This document shows, one piece after another, positions 46,778 through 52,858 of a DNA stretch of 52,858 bases. The DNA lies in NCBI GenBank assembly GCA_947476285.1, contig CANJPU010000032.1, positions 1 to 52,858 on the forward strand, written 5' to 3'. The position numbers and the translations under genes are program-made. This stretch comes from Comamonadaceae bacterium (lineage in GTDB: Bacteria; Pseudomonadota; Gammaproteobacteria; Burkholderiales; Burkholderiaceae_C). Position 1 is the stretch's first letter. Each line of letters begins with the position of its first letter. The notes below the pieces were generated by a model. The model saw only the letters and a program-made list of their open reading frames with translations, was not told the origin of the DNA and did no database searches.

Positions 46778-47772
46778 CAGTAGTTCTTTTTAAGGTCCAT
46801 GCCGGCGTACAACTGCCCGACCTGTGCCTCATAGCCGTTAAACATCAGCGTCTTGCGCTTCTTGGCAAACAGGCCGTCCTCGCCAATGCGTCTCTCGGTG
46901 GCCTGGCTCCAGCGCGGGTGATCCACATTGGGATTCACGTTGCTGTAGAAGCCATATTCGTTGGCCGCTGCCTTGTTCCAGGCGGTCTTGGGCTCGCGGT
47001 CGGTGAAGCGGATCTTCACAATGCTCTTGCCGTTCTTAAAGCCGTATTTCCAGGGCACCACCAGCCGCACCGGCGCACCATTTTGATTGGGCAAAACTTC
47101 GCCATACATGCCAAAGCTGAGCAAAGTGAGCGGATTCATGGCCTCATCCATGCGCAGGCCCTCCACATAGGGCCAGGCCAGCACCGCCGAGCCGACATAA
47201 GGCATGGTCTTGGGGTCGGCCAGCGAGACGAACTCCACATATTTGGCGCTGCCCAGCGGCTCGACCTTCTCAATCAATTTGCTCATCGAGTAGCCAACCC
47301 AGGGAATCACCATGGACCAGCCCTCCACGCAGCGCATGCGGTAGATGCGCTCTTCCTGTGTACTGAGCTTGATGAGGTCTTCAAGCTGATAGCGAGCCGG
47401 CTTCTTGACCATCCCCTCAATCTCCACGCTCCAGGGTTTGGTGCGCAGCGTGTGCGCAGTGCGAGCCGGGTCGTCCTTGTCGGTGCCGAATTCGTAGAAG
47501 TTGTTGTAGGTGCTGGCATCCTTGTAGTCAGTCACTTTCTCCATTGTGGCGCCGCCGGAGATGGTGGCCTTGGTGGCCGGCAAGGCCGCCAGCTTGCCCG
47601 GCCTTGCCGCTTGCGCCAGCGCGTCGCGCGAGGCCCAACTGGCCAGCGCAGTGCCGGCCACGCCTGAGGCCATCAGTTGCATGAGCTCACGCCGGCGCTG
47701 ATACACACCCGCCGAGGTGATTTCGCTGGTCATCGAGTGACTGAATCCGTCGTCATGAGTCCTGATCAGCAT
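46777..47772 (-). CDS. msrP: periplasmic methionine sulfoxide reductase MsrP
   Basis: 331-residue molybdopterin enzyme repairing oxidised methionines in periplasmic proteins. The Tat signal has three arginines at 26-28 ([14 protein letters not shown]) after an N-terminal stretch of about 25 residues. The Mo-ligating cysteine is C148 in [43 protein letters not shown] and [12 protein letters not shown] are further family motifs. AGGAG precedes the ATG at 47772. It forms msrPQ. A perfect 12-bp dyad lies 52 bases upstream. Confidence 0.95.
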   Translation of the reverse strand: MLIRTHDDGFSHSMTSEITSAGVYQRRRELMQLMASGVAGTALASWASRDALAQAARPGKLAALPATKATISGGATMEKVTDYKDASTYNNFYEFGTDKDDPARTAHTLRTKPWSVEIEGMVKKPARYQLEDLIKLSTQEERIYRMRCVEGWSMVIPWVGYSMSKLIEKVEPLGSAKYVEFVSLADPKTMPYVGSAVLAWPYVEGLRMDEAMNPLTLLSFGMYGEVLPNQNGAPVRLVVPWKYGFKNGKSIVKIRFTDREPKTAWNKAAANEYGFYSNVNPNVDHPRWSQATERRIGEDGLFAKKRKTLMFNGYEAQVGQLYAGMDLKKNY

Positions 47773-47823
47773 GTTTTCTCCTGTTGTGGCCATCGGCCGT
47801 GTGTGCCATACCGTCTGTCTGCC

Positions 47824-47857
47824 AACAATCGCGATTCTTGCAGGGATCGCGATTGTT
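47824..47857. promoter_or_regulatory. 12-bp perfect inverted repeat upstream of msrPQ
   Basis: AACAATCGCGAT (47824-47835) and its exact complement (47846-47857) flank a 10-base spacer. Each arm contains the self-complementary octamer ATCGCGAT, so the site is both an inverted and a direct repeat with an 18-bp period. No T run follows on either strand. It begins 52 bases before the msrP ATG and is best read as a regulator binding site. Confidence 0.55.
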
Positions 47858-47894
47858 TGTCAGAGCGTGCCGTCGCCGGCAGCCCGAACAAGGC

Positions 47895-47926
47895 AAAAAA
47901 ATAGGCGGGCCCCGCAGGTGCCCGCC
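47895..47926 (-). terminator. rho-independent terminator after cytochrome c4 gene
   Basis: On the minus strand GGCGGGC and GCCCGCC (47920-47926 and 47904-47910) form a 7-bp GC stem with a 9-base loop, followed by TATTTTTT. It lies 48 bases after the cytochrome stop and isolates it from msrPQ. Confidence 0.8.
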
Positions 47927-47974
47927 TTTGTTAGGCTTGGTTTTTGGCGATCAGTTCAATCGCCTCGCAGCGTG

Positions 47975-48601
47975 TCAGCGCAGGCCAGCGATGTAATCAG
48001 CCACCGCGCGGATTTCGCGGTCATTGAGACGCGCGGCGACTTGGGCCATTTGCAGGCTGTTTTTACGCCCACCGTCCCGAAAGCCCACCAACTGAGCCGT
48101 GGTGTAGGCCGAGTGCTGGCCGGACAGACGCGGGAACTGCGCAGGCACACCGGCGCCGTTGGGGCTGTGGCAACCCGCGCAGGCTGCGATCTGTCGCTCA
48201 CCGATACCGCCGCGATAGATGCGCTCTCCCAGTGAGACCAGGTCTTTGTCTTTGGCTGAGCCGGCCTTGGCCTTTTGCGAACCAACCCAGTAGGCGATGT
48301 TCTTCATGTCGGCTTCTGACAGTGAAGAGGCAAAGCCCTGCATGATCGGGTTGGGGCGTTTGCCGCTCTTGAATTCCTGCAATTGCTTCTGCAGGTACTC
48401 AGGGTGCTGCTGCGCCAGCTTGGGGTTTTCAGGAATGGCGGAATTGCCATCGGTGCCGTGACAGGCCGCGCAGACGGCGGTGAACTTGGCACTACCCTGG
48501 GCGAGGTCTGGCTTTGCGGCCGCCTGCGGTGCCTGGGCGTGGGAGGAGAACGCGGTCGCTGCCAGCAAGGCAGCCATCAGCAAGGAGGCGAACGACTTCA
48601 T
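47975..48601 (-). CDS. dihaem cytochrome c, c4 type
   Basis: 208-residue periplasmic electron carrier with a signal peptide ending near SHA/QA (residue 23). Two haem sites are visible: CAACH at 44-48 and CAGCH at 141-145, each heading a class I cytochrome c domain with a distal Met (PIMQGFAS, SLQMAQVA). Two c domains of this size fit cytochrome c4, which carries electrons from bc1 to terminal oxidases. Divergent from engB, with a 97-base gap. Transcription ends at the hairpin at 47895-47926. Confidence 0.93.
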   Translation of the reverse strand: MKSFASLLMAALLAATAFSSHAQAPQAAAKPDLAQGSAKFTAVCAACHGTDGNSAIPENPKLAQQHPEYLQKQLQEFKSGKRPNPIMQGFASSLSEADMKNIAYWVGSQKAKAGSAKDKDLVSLGERIYRGGIGERQIAACAGCHSPNGAGVPAQFPRLSGQHSAYTTAQLVGFRDGGRKNSLQMAQVAARLNDREIRAVADYIAGLR

Positions 48602-48698
48602 ATCAGGGGCATCGGTTGTGTGGCGCAGAACCGTAAGATTCTACAATGCCCACTCGCCGACCCTCCAAAACCGCTTCCCGTAGACCCGAAGGCACCGC

Positions 48699-49373
48699 AT
48701 GACTCCCCCACCGGCACCCACCGCCGGAACCAAGACAGAAGCCACCCTGGCCATGGGCTGGCTGCACACCGCGCGCTTTCTGACCACCGCCCCCACGCTG
48801 GAGTTTCTGCCCGCCCTGGAAGTGCCTGAGATTGCATTTGTCGGCCGATCCAACGCCGGCAAGTCCACCTGCATCAACACCCTGACGCAACAAAAAAGGC
48901 TGGCTTTCGCCTCCAAGACACCGGGCCGCACCCAGAGCATCAACCTGTTCACGCTGGGCAAGCAAGGCATCACCGACGCCATCCTGGCCGACTTGCCAGG
49001 CTATGGCTATGCCGCCGTGCCCAAGCAGGACAAGCACCGCTGGCAGCAAGTGATGGCCAATTACCTGGTCACGCGCGCCAACCTGCGGGCGGTGGTGCTG
49101 CTGTGCGATCCGCGCCATGGCCTGACCGAGCTGGACGACATCCTCCTCGAAGTGATCCGTCCGCGCGTTGAACAGGGCCTGAAGTTTCTGCTGCTCCTGA
49201 CCAAAGCCGACAAGCTCAACCGCAGCGAAGGTGCCAAGGCCTTGTCCATCGCGCGTTTGCAGGCCGGAGGCGGCGAGGTTCGCCTGTTCTCGGCTCTCAA
49301 GAAGCAAGGCGTGGAAGATGTGGCAATGCTGCTTTCGCAGTGGGCTCACCCGCCGCCACCGACCACGCCGTGA
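48699..49373 (+). CDS. engB: ribosome biogenesis GTP-binding protein EngB (YsxC/YihA)
   Basis: 224-residue GTPase needed for assembly of the large ribosomal subunit. G1 is GRSNAGKST, G2 region KTPGRTQ, G3 DLPGYGYA, G4 LTKADKL and G5 in LFSALKKQG. The N-terminus has about 15 residues of Pro/Ala-rich extension before TARFLTTAPTL. Divergent partner: a cytochrome c gene, a pairing common in proteobacteria. Its stop overlaps the likely start of the following hydrolase gene. Confidence 0.96.
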   Translation: MTPPPAPTAGTKTEATLAMGWLHTARFLTTAPTLEFLPALEVPEIAFVGRSNAGKSTCINTLTQQKRLAFASKTPGRTQSINLFTLGKQGITDAILADLPGYGYAAVPKQDKHRWQQVMANYLVTRANLRAVVLLCDPRHGLTELDDILLEVIRPRVEQGLKFLLLLTKADKLNRSEGAKALSIARLQAGGGEVRLFSALKKQGVEDVAMLLSQWAHPPPPTTP

Positions 49374-50272
49374 TCGAGCAATTCCAGCAGACCCTGCCCC
49401 ACGGCATCACATTGAGCTGCCGTGCGAGCGGTCAGCGCGGCCAGCCGGTGCTGATGTTTTTACACGGCTTTCCGGAGGCTGCCTTTGTCTGGGACGATCT
49501 GCAGAGACGCTTCGCCCAGCCACAGAACGGCGGCTATCGCTGCATCGCTCCCAATCTGCGAGGCTATGAAAGATCAAGCCAGCCACAGCAGGTCAAGGAC
49601 TACCGCGCAAAGCTCATCGTGCAGGACATCGCGGCCTTGATAGCCGCTGAGGGCGCACCTCTGGAATGCCTGATCGCGCACGACTGGGGCGGTGCTGCGG
49701 CCTGGAATCTGGCCAACCAGATGCCGCACTTGATCAACAAGCTGGCCATCATCAACAGCCCTCACCCGGGCACTTTCCTGCGCGAGCTGCAAACCAATCC
49801 GGCCCAGCAGGCCAGCAGCGCCTACATGAATTTTCTGACTCGACCGGACGCCGAGAATCTGCTTCGCGAAAACGATTACCGGCGGCTATGGGAATTTTTT
49901 CTCAGCATGGGTGGCGCAGCCTGGCTCACCGACGAAATCCGGCAACAGTACCGCGAAGTGTGGGACGCGAGCCTTGCCGGCGGCTTGAATTACTACCGTG
50001 CCTCACCGCTGCGCCCACCGCGCCCGAATGACCCCGCAGCGGCAGCCGTGAGCCTGCCTCACGAAGTGCTCACCGTGAGCGTGCCCACTCTGGTTTTGTG
50101 GGCGATGCAGGACGCCGCCCTGCCACCTGCCCTGGTCGATGGGCTGGAGCAATACATCCCCGACCTCACGCTGGAGAAAGTCGAGGGCGCGACACACTGG
50201 ATCATCCATGAGAGGCCTGCGTTCGTGGCCGAGCGCATCAGCAACTTCCTGGCCGGCGCAACACCTCAGTAG
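49370..50272 (+). CDS. alpha/beta hydrolase, epoxide hydrolase-like
   Basis: About 300-residue alpha/beta hydrolase. The oxyanion motif is MFLHGFPEAAFVW, the nucleophile is an aspartate in AHDWGGAAAWNLA, the acid probably the Asp of AMQDAALPP, and the base His lies in GATHWIIHERP. An Asp nucleophile and HGFPE are typical of epoxide hydrolases and related dehalogenases. The substrate is unknown. Start taken as the GTG at 49370, overlapping the engB stop (GTGA); another in-frame GTG lies at 49340. Its stop overlaps that of the convergent acyltransferase by seven bases. Confidence 0.82.
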   Translation: MIEQFQQTLPHGITLSCRASGQRGQPVLMFLHGFPEAAFVWDDLQRRFAQPQNGGYRCIAPNLRGYERSSQPQQVKDYRAKLIVQDIAALIAAEGAPLECLIAHDWGGAAAWNLANQMPHLINKLAIINSPHPGTFLRELQTNPAQQASSAYMNFLTRPDAENLLRENDYRRLWEFFLSMGGAAWLTDEIRQQYREVWDASLAGGLNYYRASPLRPPRPNDPAAAAVSLPHEVLTVSVPTLVLWAMQDAALPPALVDGLEQYIPDLTLEKVEGATHWIIHERPAFVAERISNFLAGATPQ

Positions 50273-51129
50273 ACACCAGGCTGACCAGGCGGTCGCGTCT
50301 TGAAGCGCTTGTGCACCCAGTAGTATTGGTCGGGCATGGTGTCGATGTAGGTCTGCAGGCGCTCGTTCATCAGAGCCGTGTCTGCCACGACGTCATCCGT
50401 CGGAAAGCCCTGCCATGCCGGCAGCACCTGCACTTCATAGCCTTGCTTAGTTAGGCGCGTTATCACCGGCACCACCTTCGCGCGGCCCAGGCGGGCGAAG
50501 CGCGACAGTGAAGGCACTGTGGCTGCGTCAAGGCCGTAGAAGGGAACGAAGATCGACTCCTGTGGGCCAAAATTCATGTCCGGCAGCAAATACAGTGGCT
50601 CGCCTGCGCGAAGCGATGCCACGATGGTCTTGACCCCATCGGCGCGCCCAAACGGGCGCCCGCAGCGAAAGCGCTGTCGGCCCTGCAGCATCCAGGCATC
50701 GATCACCTTGTTGGACTGCGATGTGTAGATGCCAGTGAAGTCGCGCGCCACTTGCTGGGTCAATGCTGTCCACCCGGCGTCCATGCCAACGAAGTGCGGC
50801 GCAAAGATCACAGTGGGCGTAGAGCCCTTGAACTCATCGACCGCGCCGGTAAGCACCAGACGGCTGCGGACAAGCGCATCCGCGCCATGCCACAGCCAGC
50901 CTCTATCCAGCCAGGCCTGGGCGAAGCGGATGAAAATCTGCGGTACCAGCGCAGCCCTCTGGCGGGCAGTCCATTGGGGAAAGCACAAGGCCAGATTGAC
51001 CCTCACCACATGGCGACGCGGGATCACCACCGCATAGAGAAACCAGCCCAGCAGCCAGCCCAGCGCACGCACCCATGAGAGCGGCGCATGTGCCAGCAGC
51101 CGCATGAAGAGAATGCCCAGCCGGCTCAT
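50266..51129 (-). CDS. LpxL/HtrB-type lipid A acyltransferase (first copy)
   Basis: 287-residue inner-membrane acyltransferase with an N-terminal hydrophobic anchor. The catalytic HX4D motif is APHFVGMDAG; PDMNFGPQESIFVPFYG and the C-terminal MPDQYYWVHKRFKTRP are typical of late acyltransferases of lipid A. Which position it acylates cannot be told. It overlaps the second copy by four bases (ATGA), so both are translated together. The ATG at 51129 fits the family start. Confidence 0.87.
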   Translation of the reverse strand: MSRLGILFMRLLAHAPLSWVRALGWLLGWFLYAVVIPRRHVVRVNLALCFPQWTARQRAALVPQIFIRFAQAWLDRGWLWHGADALVRSRLVLTGAVDEFKGSTPTVIFAPHFVGMDAGWTALTQQVARDFTGIYTSQSNKVIDAWMLQGRQRFRCGRPFGRADGVKTIVASLRAGEPLYLLPDMNFGPQESIFVPFYGLDAATVPSLSRFARLGRAKVVPVITRLTKQGYEVQVLPAWQGFPTDDVVADTALMNERLQTYIDTMPDQYYWVHKRFKTRPPGQPGVY

Positions 51130-51953
51130 GTATGCGCCTTGTCCAAGCGCGGCTGCTTGTAGCGCGCGTAGCCCCACAGGTATTGCTGCGGGCACTGGCG
51201 AATCAGTCGCTCCATCTGGGCATTGACCTGGGCCGCCGCAGTCGCCGGATCATCGGCGAGCTTGCCCGGCCAGTCGGAAAAATGCAGCCGATAGCCGCGG
51301 CCCCATGAAAGCCGCTCGCCCCAGACCAGAAGCAGGGTGGCACCGGTCTGCTGCGCCAGCCGGGCCGACAGTGTCATGGTGTAGGCGTCACGGCCAAAGA
51401 ATGGCGCCCACAGGCCCATGCCTTCGGGCGGCACCTGATCGGGCAGCAGGCCCACGGCCTCGCCGCAGCGCAGCGCCCTGAGCATTTGCCTCACGCCGGC
51501 CAGGCTGGTGGGCGCGGTAACAAGATTGGACCTGGCGCGGGCCGTATCCACCAGTTCGCGCAACCAAAGCTTGCGCGCCGGCCGGTACAAGACCGTGATC
51601 CGCCCATAGCGCTCAGCCAAACCCTGAGCCGTCACCTCGAAACACCCCAGATGCGGTGTGAGATAGACAATGCCGCGACCATGGGCCTGTGCCTGCGCAA
51701 TCACCTGCTCGCCCTCCCATTCAATCCGCACCGGACGCCCGAACCACAGGCGCGGCAACTCGGCCACCAGCTTGCCCGCCTCTGCCGGCGCTGCCAGTAC
51801 CTGGGCGAGCGAATACCCGCCCTGGTGCAGGTTTTCGATGAAACGGCGCCGGTAGCTGGCTGACGCAAGGAATGTCAGCCACCCCAGGGCTGCGCCTACC
51901 GCATGCAGCAAGGGCAAGGGCAATTGCGCAAAGAGCCGGAAAAAGGTTTTCAC
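51126..51953 (-). CDS. LpxL/HtrB-type lipid A acyltransferase (second copy)
   Basis: 275-residue paralogue of the next gene, upstream in the same operon. The catalytic motif is HX4E (TPHLGCFEV) instead of HX4D; LLPDQVPPEGMGLWAPFFG and CPQQYLWGYARYKQPR follow. Some HX4E family members remain active. The start codon is GTG at 51953, with no clear ribosome site. Upstream it diverges from metK; the two 5' regions share only 133 bases. Confidence 0.85.
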   Translation of the reverse strand: MKTFFRLFAQLPLPLLHAVGAALGWLTFLASASYRRRFIENLHQGGYSLAQVLAAPAEAGKLVAELPRLWFGRPVRIEWEGEQVIAQAQAHGRGIVYLTPHLGCFEVTAQGLAERYGRITVLYRPARKLWLRELVDTARARSNLVTAPTSLAGVRQMLRALRCGEAVGLLPDQVPPEGMGLWAPFFGRDAYTMTLSARLAQQTGATLLLVWGERLSWGRGYRLHFSDWPGKLADDPATAAAQVNAQMERLIRQCPQQYLWGYARYKQPRLDKAHT

Positions 51954-51960
51954 TTGTGTT

Positions 51961-51966
51961 TAGAAT
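51961..51966 (+). promoter_or_regulatory. candidate -10 box for metK
   Basis: TAGAAT lies 7 bases before the first base of the proposed riboswitch stem, so transcription would begin exactly at the aptamer. No convincing -35 hexamer is seen at 16-18 bases upstream. Confidence 0.35.
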
Positions 51967-51972
51967 GCCCAC

Positions 51973-52028
51973 GTCGCCGAGTTATGAACTACTTGCAGGG
52001 CGACTTGAAAAAATTCTGCTAAAGCGTT
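51973..52028 (+). promoter_or_regulatory. SAM-II (SAM_alpha)-like riboswitch aptamer upstream of metK
   Basis: P1 is GTCGCC (51973-51978) with GGCGAC (51999-52004). The P1 loop holds TTGC (51993-51996), which can pair with GC(T)AA at 52018-52022, and AAC (51987-51989), which can pair with GTT (52026-52028), giving the H-type pseudoknot of SAM-II. The A-rich joining segment after P1 and the conserved GCTAAA (52018-52023) are in the expected places, as is TTGCA at the end of the loop. Known SAM-II RNAs bind S-adenosylmethionine and turn translation off. Presence before metK, the SAM synthetase gene, fits feedback control. Confidence 0.7.
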
Positions 52029-52080
52029 CGCCCCAAGCTCCGGCACAAGGCAACGCGCCTTGTGACAACTTCTGGAGTTT
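52024..52080 (+). promoter_or_regulatory. metK leader expression platform with alternative pairings
   Basis: Fold 1: CACAAGGC (52044-52051) with GCCTTGTG (52057-52064), enclosed by AAGCTCC (52035-52041) paired with GGAGTTT (52074-52080), which masks the metK ribosome site GGAG (52074-52077). Fold 2: GCGTT and GCC (52024-52028, 52030-52032) pair with GGCAACGC (52049-52056), which breaks fold 1. GCGTT overlaps the pseudoknot strand of the upstream aptamer (52026-52028), so ligand binding could decide between the two. Confidence 0.55.
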
Positions 52081-52086
52081 ATTCAA

Positions 52087-52858
52087 ATGGCGAACGACTT
52101 TCTCTTTACATCCGAATCGGTCTCCGAAGGACACCCTGACAAAGTGGCCGACCAGGTCTCCGATGCCATCCTTGATGCCATCTTCCGCCAGGACCCGCGC
52201 AGCCGCGTGGCAGCCGAAACGCTCACCAACACCGGCCTGGTTGTGCTGGCCGGCGAGATCACCACTAACGCCCATGTCGACTACATCCAGGTCGCGCGCG
52301 ACACCATCAAGTGCATCGGCTATGACAACACAGAATACGGCATTGACTACAAAGGCTGCGCGGTGCTGGTGGCCTACGACAAGCAATCCAACGACATTGC
52401 CCAGGGCGTGGACCACGCGTCTGACGACCACCTCAACACTGGCGCAGGCGATCAGGGCCTGATGTTTGGCTATGCCTGCGACGAAACCCCCGAGCTCATG
52501 CCCGCGCCCATCTACTACGCGCACCGTCTGGTCGAGCGCCAGGCCCAGTTGCGCAAGGATGGCCGCCTGCCCTTTCTGCGGCCCGATGCCAAGAGCCAGG
52601 TGACCATGCGCTATGTGGATGGCAAGCCCCACAGCATAGACACCGTGGTGCTGTCCACCCAACACAGCCCAGATCAAAGCGAAACGCCCACCAAGATGAA
52701 GGCCAGCTTCATCGAGGCGGTGATCGAAGAGATCATCAAGCCGGTGCTGCCCAAGGAGTGGCTCAAGGAAACCCGTTACCTGATCAACCCCACCGGCCGC
52801 TTCGTCATTGGCGGCCCGCAGGGCGACTGCGGCCTGACCGGCCGCAAGATCATCGTTG
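52087..52858 (+). CDS. metK: S-adenosylmethionine synthetase (partial, 3' end beyond window)
   Basis: First 257 residues of MetK, which makes SAM from methionine and ATP. The start is [27 protein letters not shown], with the ATP-binding [17 protein letters not shown] is the hexapeptide signature and [18 protein letters not shown] the phosphate/metal region near the window edge. Translation begins at ATG 52087, nine bases after GGAG. A structured leader of about 110 bases precedes it. The frame is open to the end. Confidence 0.97.
   Translation, partial: MANDFLFTSESVSEGHPDKVADQVSDAILDAIFRQDPRSRVAAETLTNTGLVVLAGEITTNAHVDYIQVARDTIKCIGYDNTEYGIDYKGCAVLVAYDKQSNDIAQGVDHASDDHLNTGAGDQGLMFGYACDETPELMPAPIYYAHRLVERQAQLRKDGRLPFLRPDAKSQVTMRYVDGKPHSIDTVVLSTQHSPDQSETPTKMKASFIEAVIEEIIKPVLPKEWLKETRYLINPTGRFVIGGPQGDCGLTGRKIIV

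Noticed and set aside
48616..48647. TTGTGT and TACAAT in front of engB considered as a promoter
   Set aside because: The 20-base spacer is too long for a confident call, although the TACAAT alone may be functional.
1..52858. CRISPR arrays, rRNA, phage or toxin-antitoxin modules
   Set aside because: No regularly spaced repeats, rRNA-like segments, phage genes or recognisable toxin-antitoxin pairs were seen anywhere in the window.

Overview
The window looks like a chromosomal segment of a betaproteobacterium, most likely order Burkholderiales, family Comamonadaceae. This is inferred from gene content and order (sspBA-petCBA, the his genes running into tatABC, the mlaFEDACB block beside murA/ibaG, aroK-aroB-dgt, two LpxL-type acyltransferases divergent from metK) and from the protein sequences; no database search was possible. 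Coding density is very high. Most neighbouring genes overlap by 1-4 bases, and no gene-free stretch exceeds about 300 bases. The longest are 1297-1579 (outer end of an IS256-type element plus a short spacer) and 41669-41912 (divergent pilM/mrcA promoter region).

Layout. 1-1458: end of an IS3-type transposase and an IS256-type element. 1580-1654: tRNA-Thr(UGU). 1713-2894: sspA-sspB. 3000-5827: cytochrome bc1 operon petABC with a terminator behind it. 5969-6403: mscL. 6400-8192: Nif3-like gene and pdxA. 8264-9568: membrane protein with a degenerate GGDEF domain. 9695-11774: enoyl-CoA hydratase and a DegS/HtrA-type protease. 11777-34742: one uninterrupted minus-strand run of 26 genes, read in order gltB-gltD, mlaFEDACB, an ABC-2 exporter, ibaG, murA, hisGDCBHAFIE, a small membrane protein, a HIT protein and tatABC. 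34816-35622: a REP-type tyrosine transposase element bounded by a perfect inverted repeat. 35601-41668: methyltransferase, DUF1415 protein, unknown protein, dgt, aroB, aroK and an orphan pilM. 41913-44315: PBP1A. 44345-46170: cyaY, an LptM-like lipoprotein and lysA. 46100-47772: msrPQ. 47975-48601: cytochrome c4. 48699-50272: engB and an alpha/beta hydrolase. 50266-51953: two LpxL-like acyltransferases. 52087 to the end: metK (partial).

How the genes connect. The window is mostly housekeeping: histidine, lysine, aromatic and glutamate biosynthesis, cell-envelope building and upkeep (murA, PBP1A, Mla retrograde lipid transport, LpxL-type acylation, LptM), respiration (bc1, cytochrome c4) and periplasmic methionine repair. 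TatABC is the expected export route for the Rieske protein and MsrP, both encoded here.

The least ordinary points are these. (1) The metK leader matches the SAM-II (SAM_alpha) riboswitch fold and carries a downstream pair of mutually exclusive structures, one of which can mask the metK ribosome binding site. (2) pilM is intact but pilNOPQ are absent between it and aroK. What remains is a 15-codon frame that begins like PilN and overlaps both neighbours. (3) The terminal repeat of the REP-type transposon supplies the stop codon and last residues of the adjacent methyltransferase. (4) A 12-bp perfect dyad lies upstream of msrPQ.
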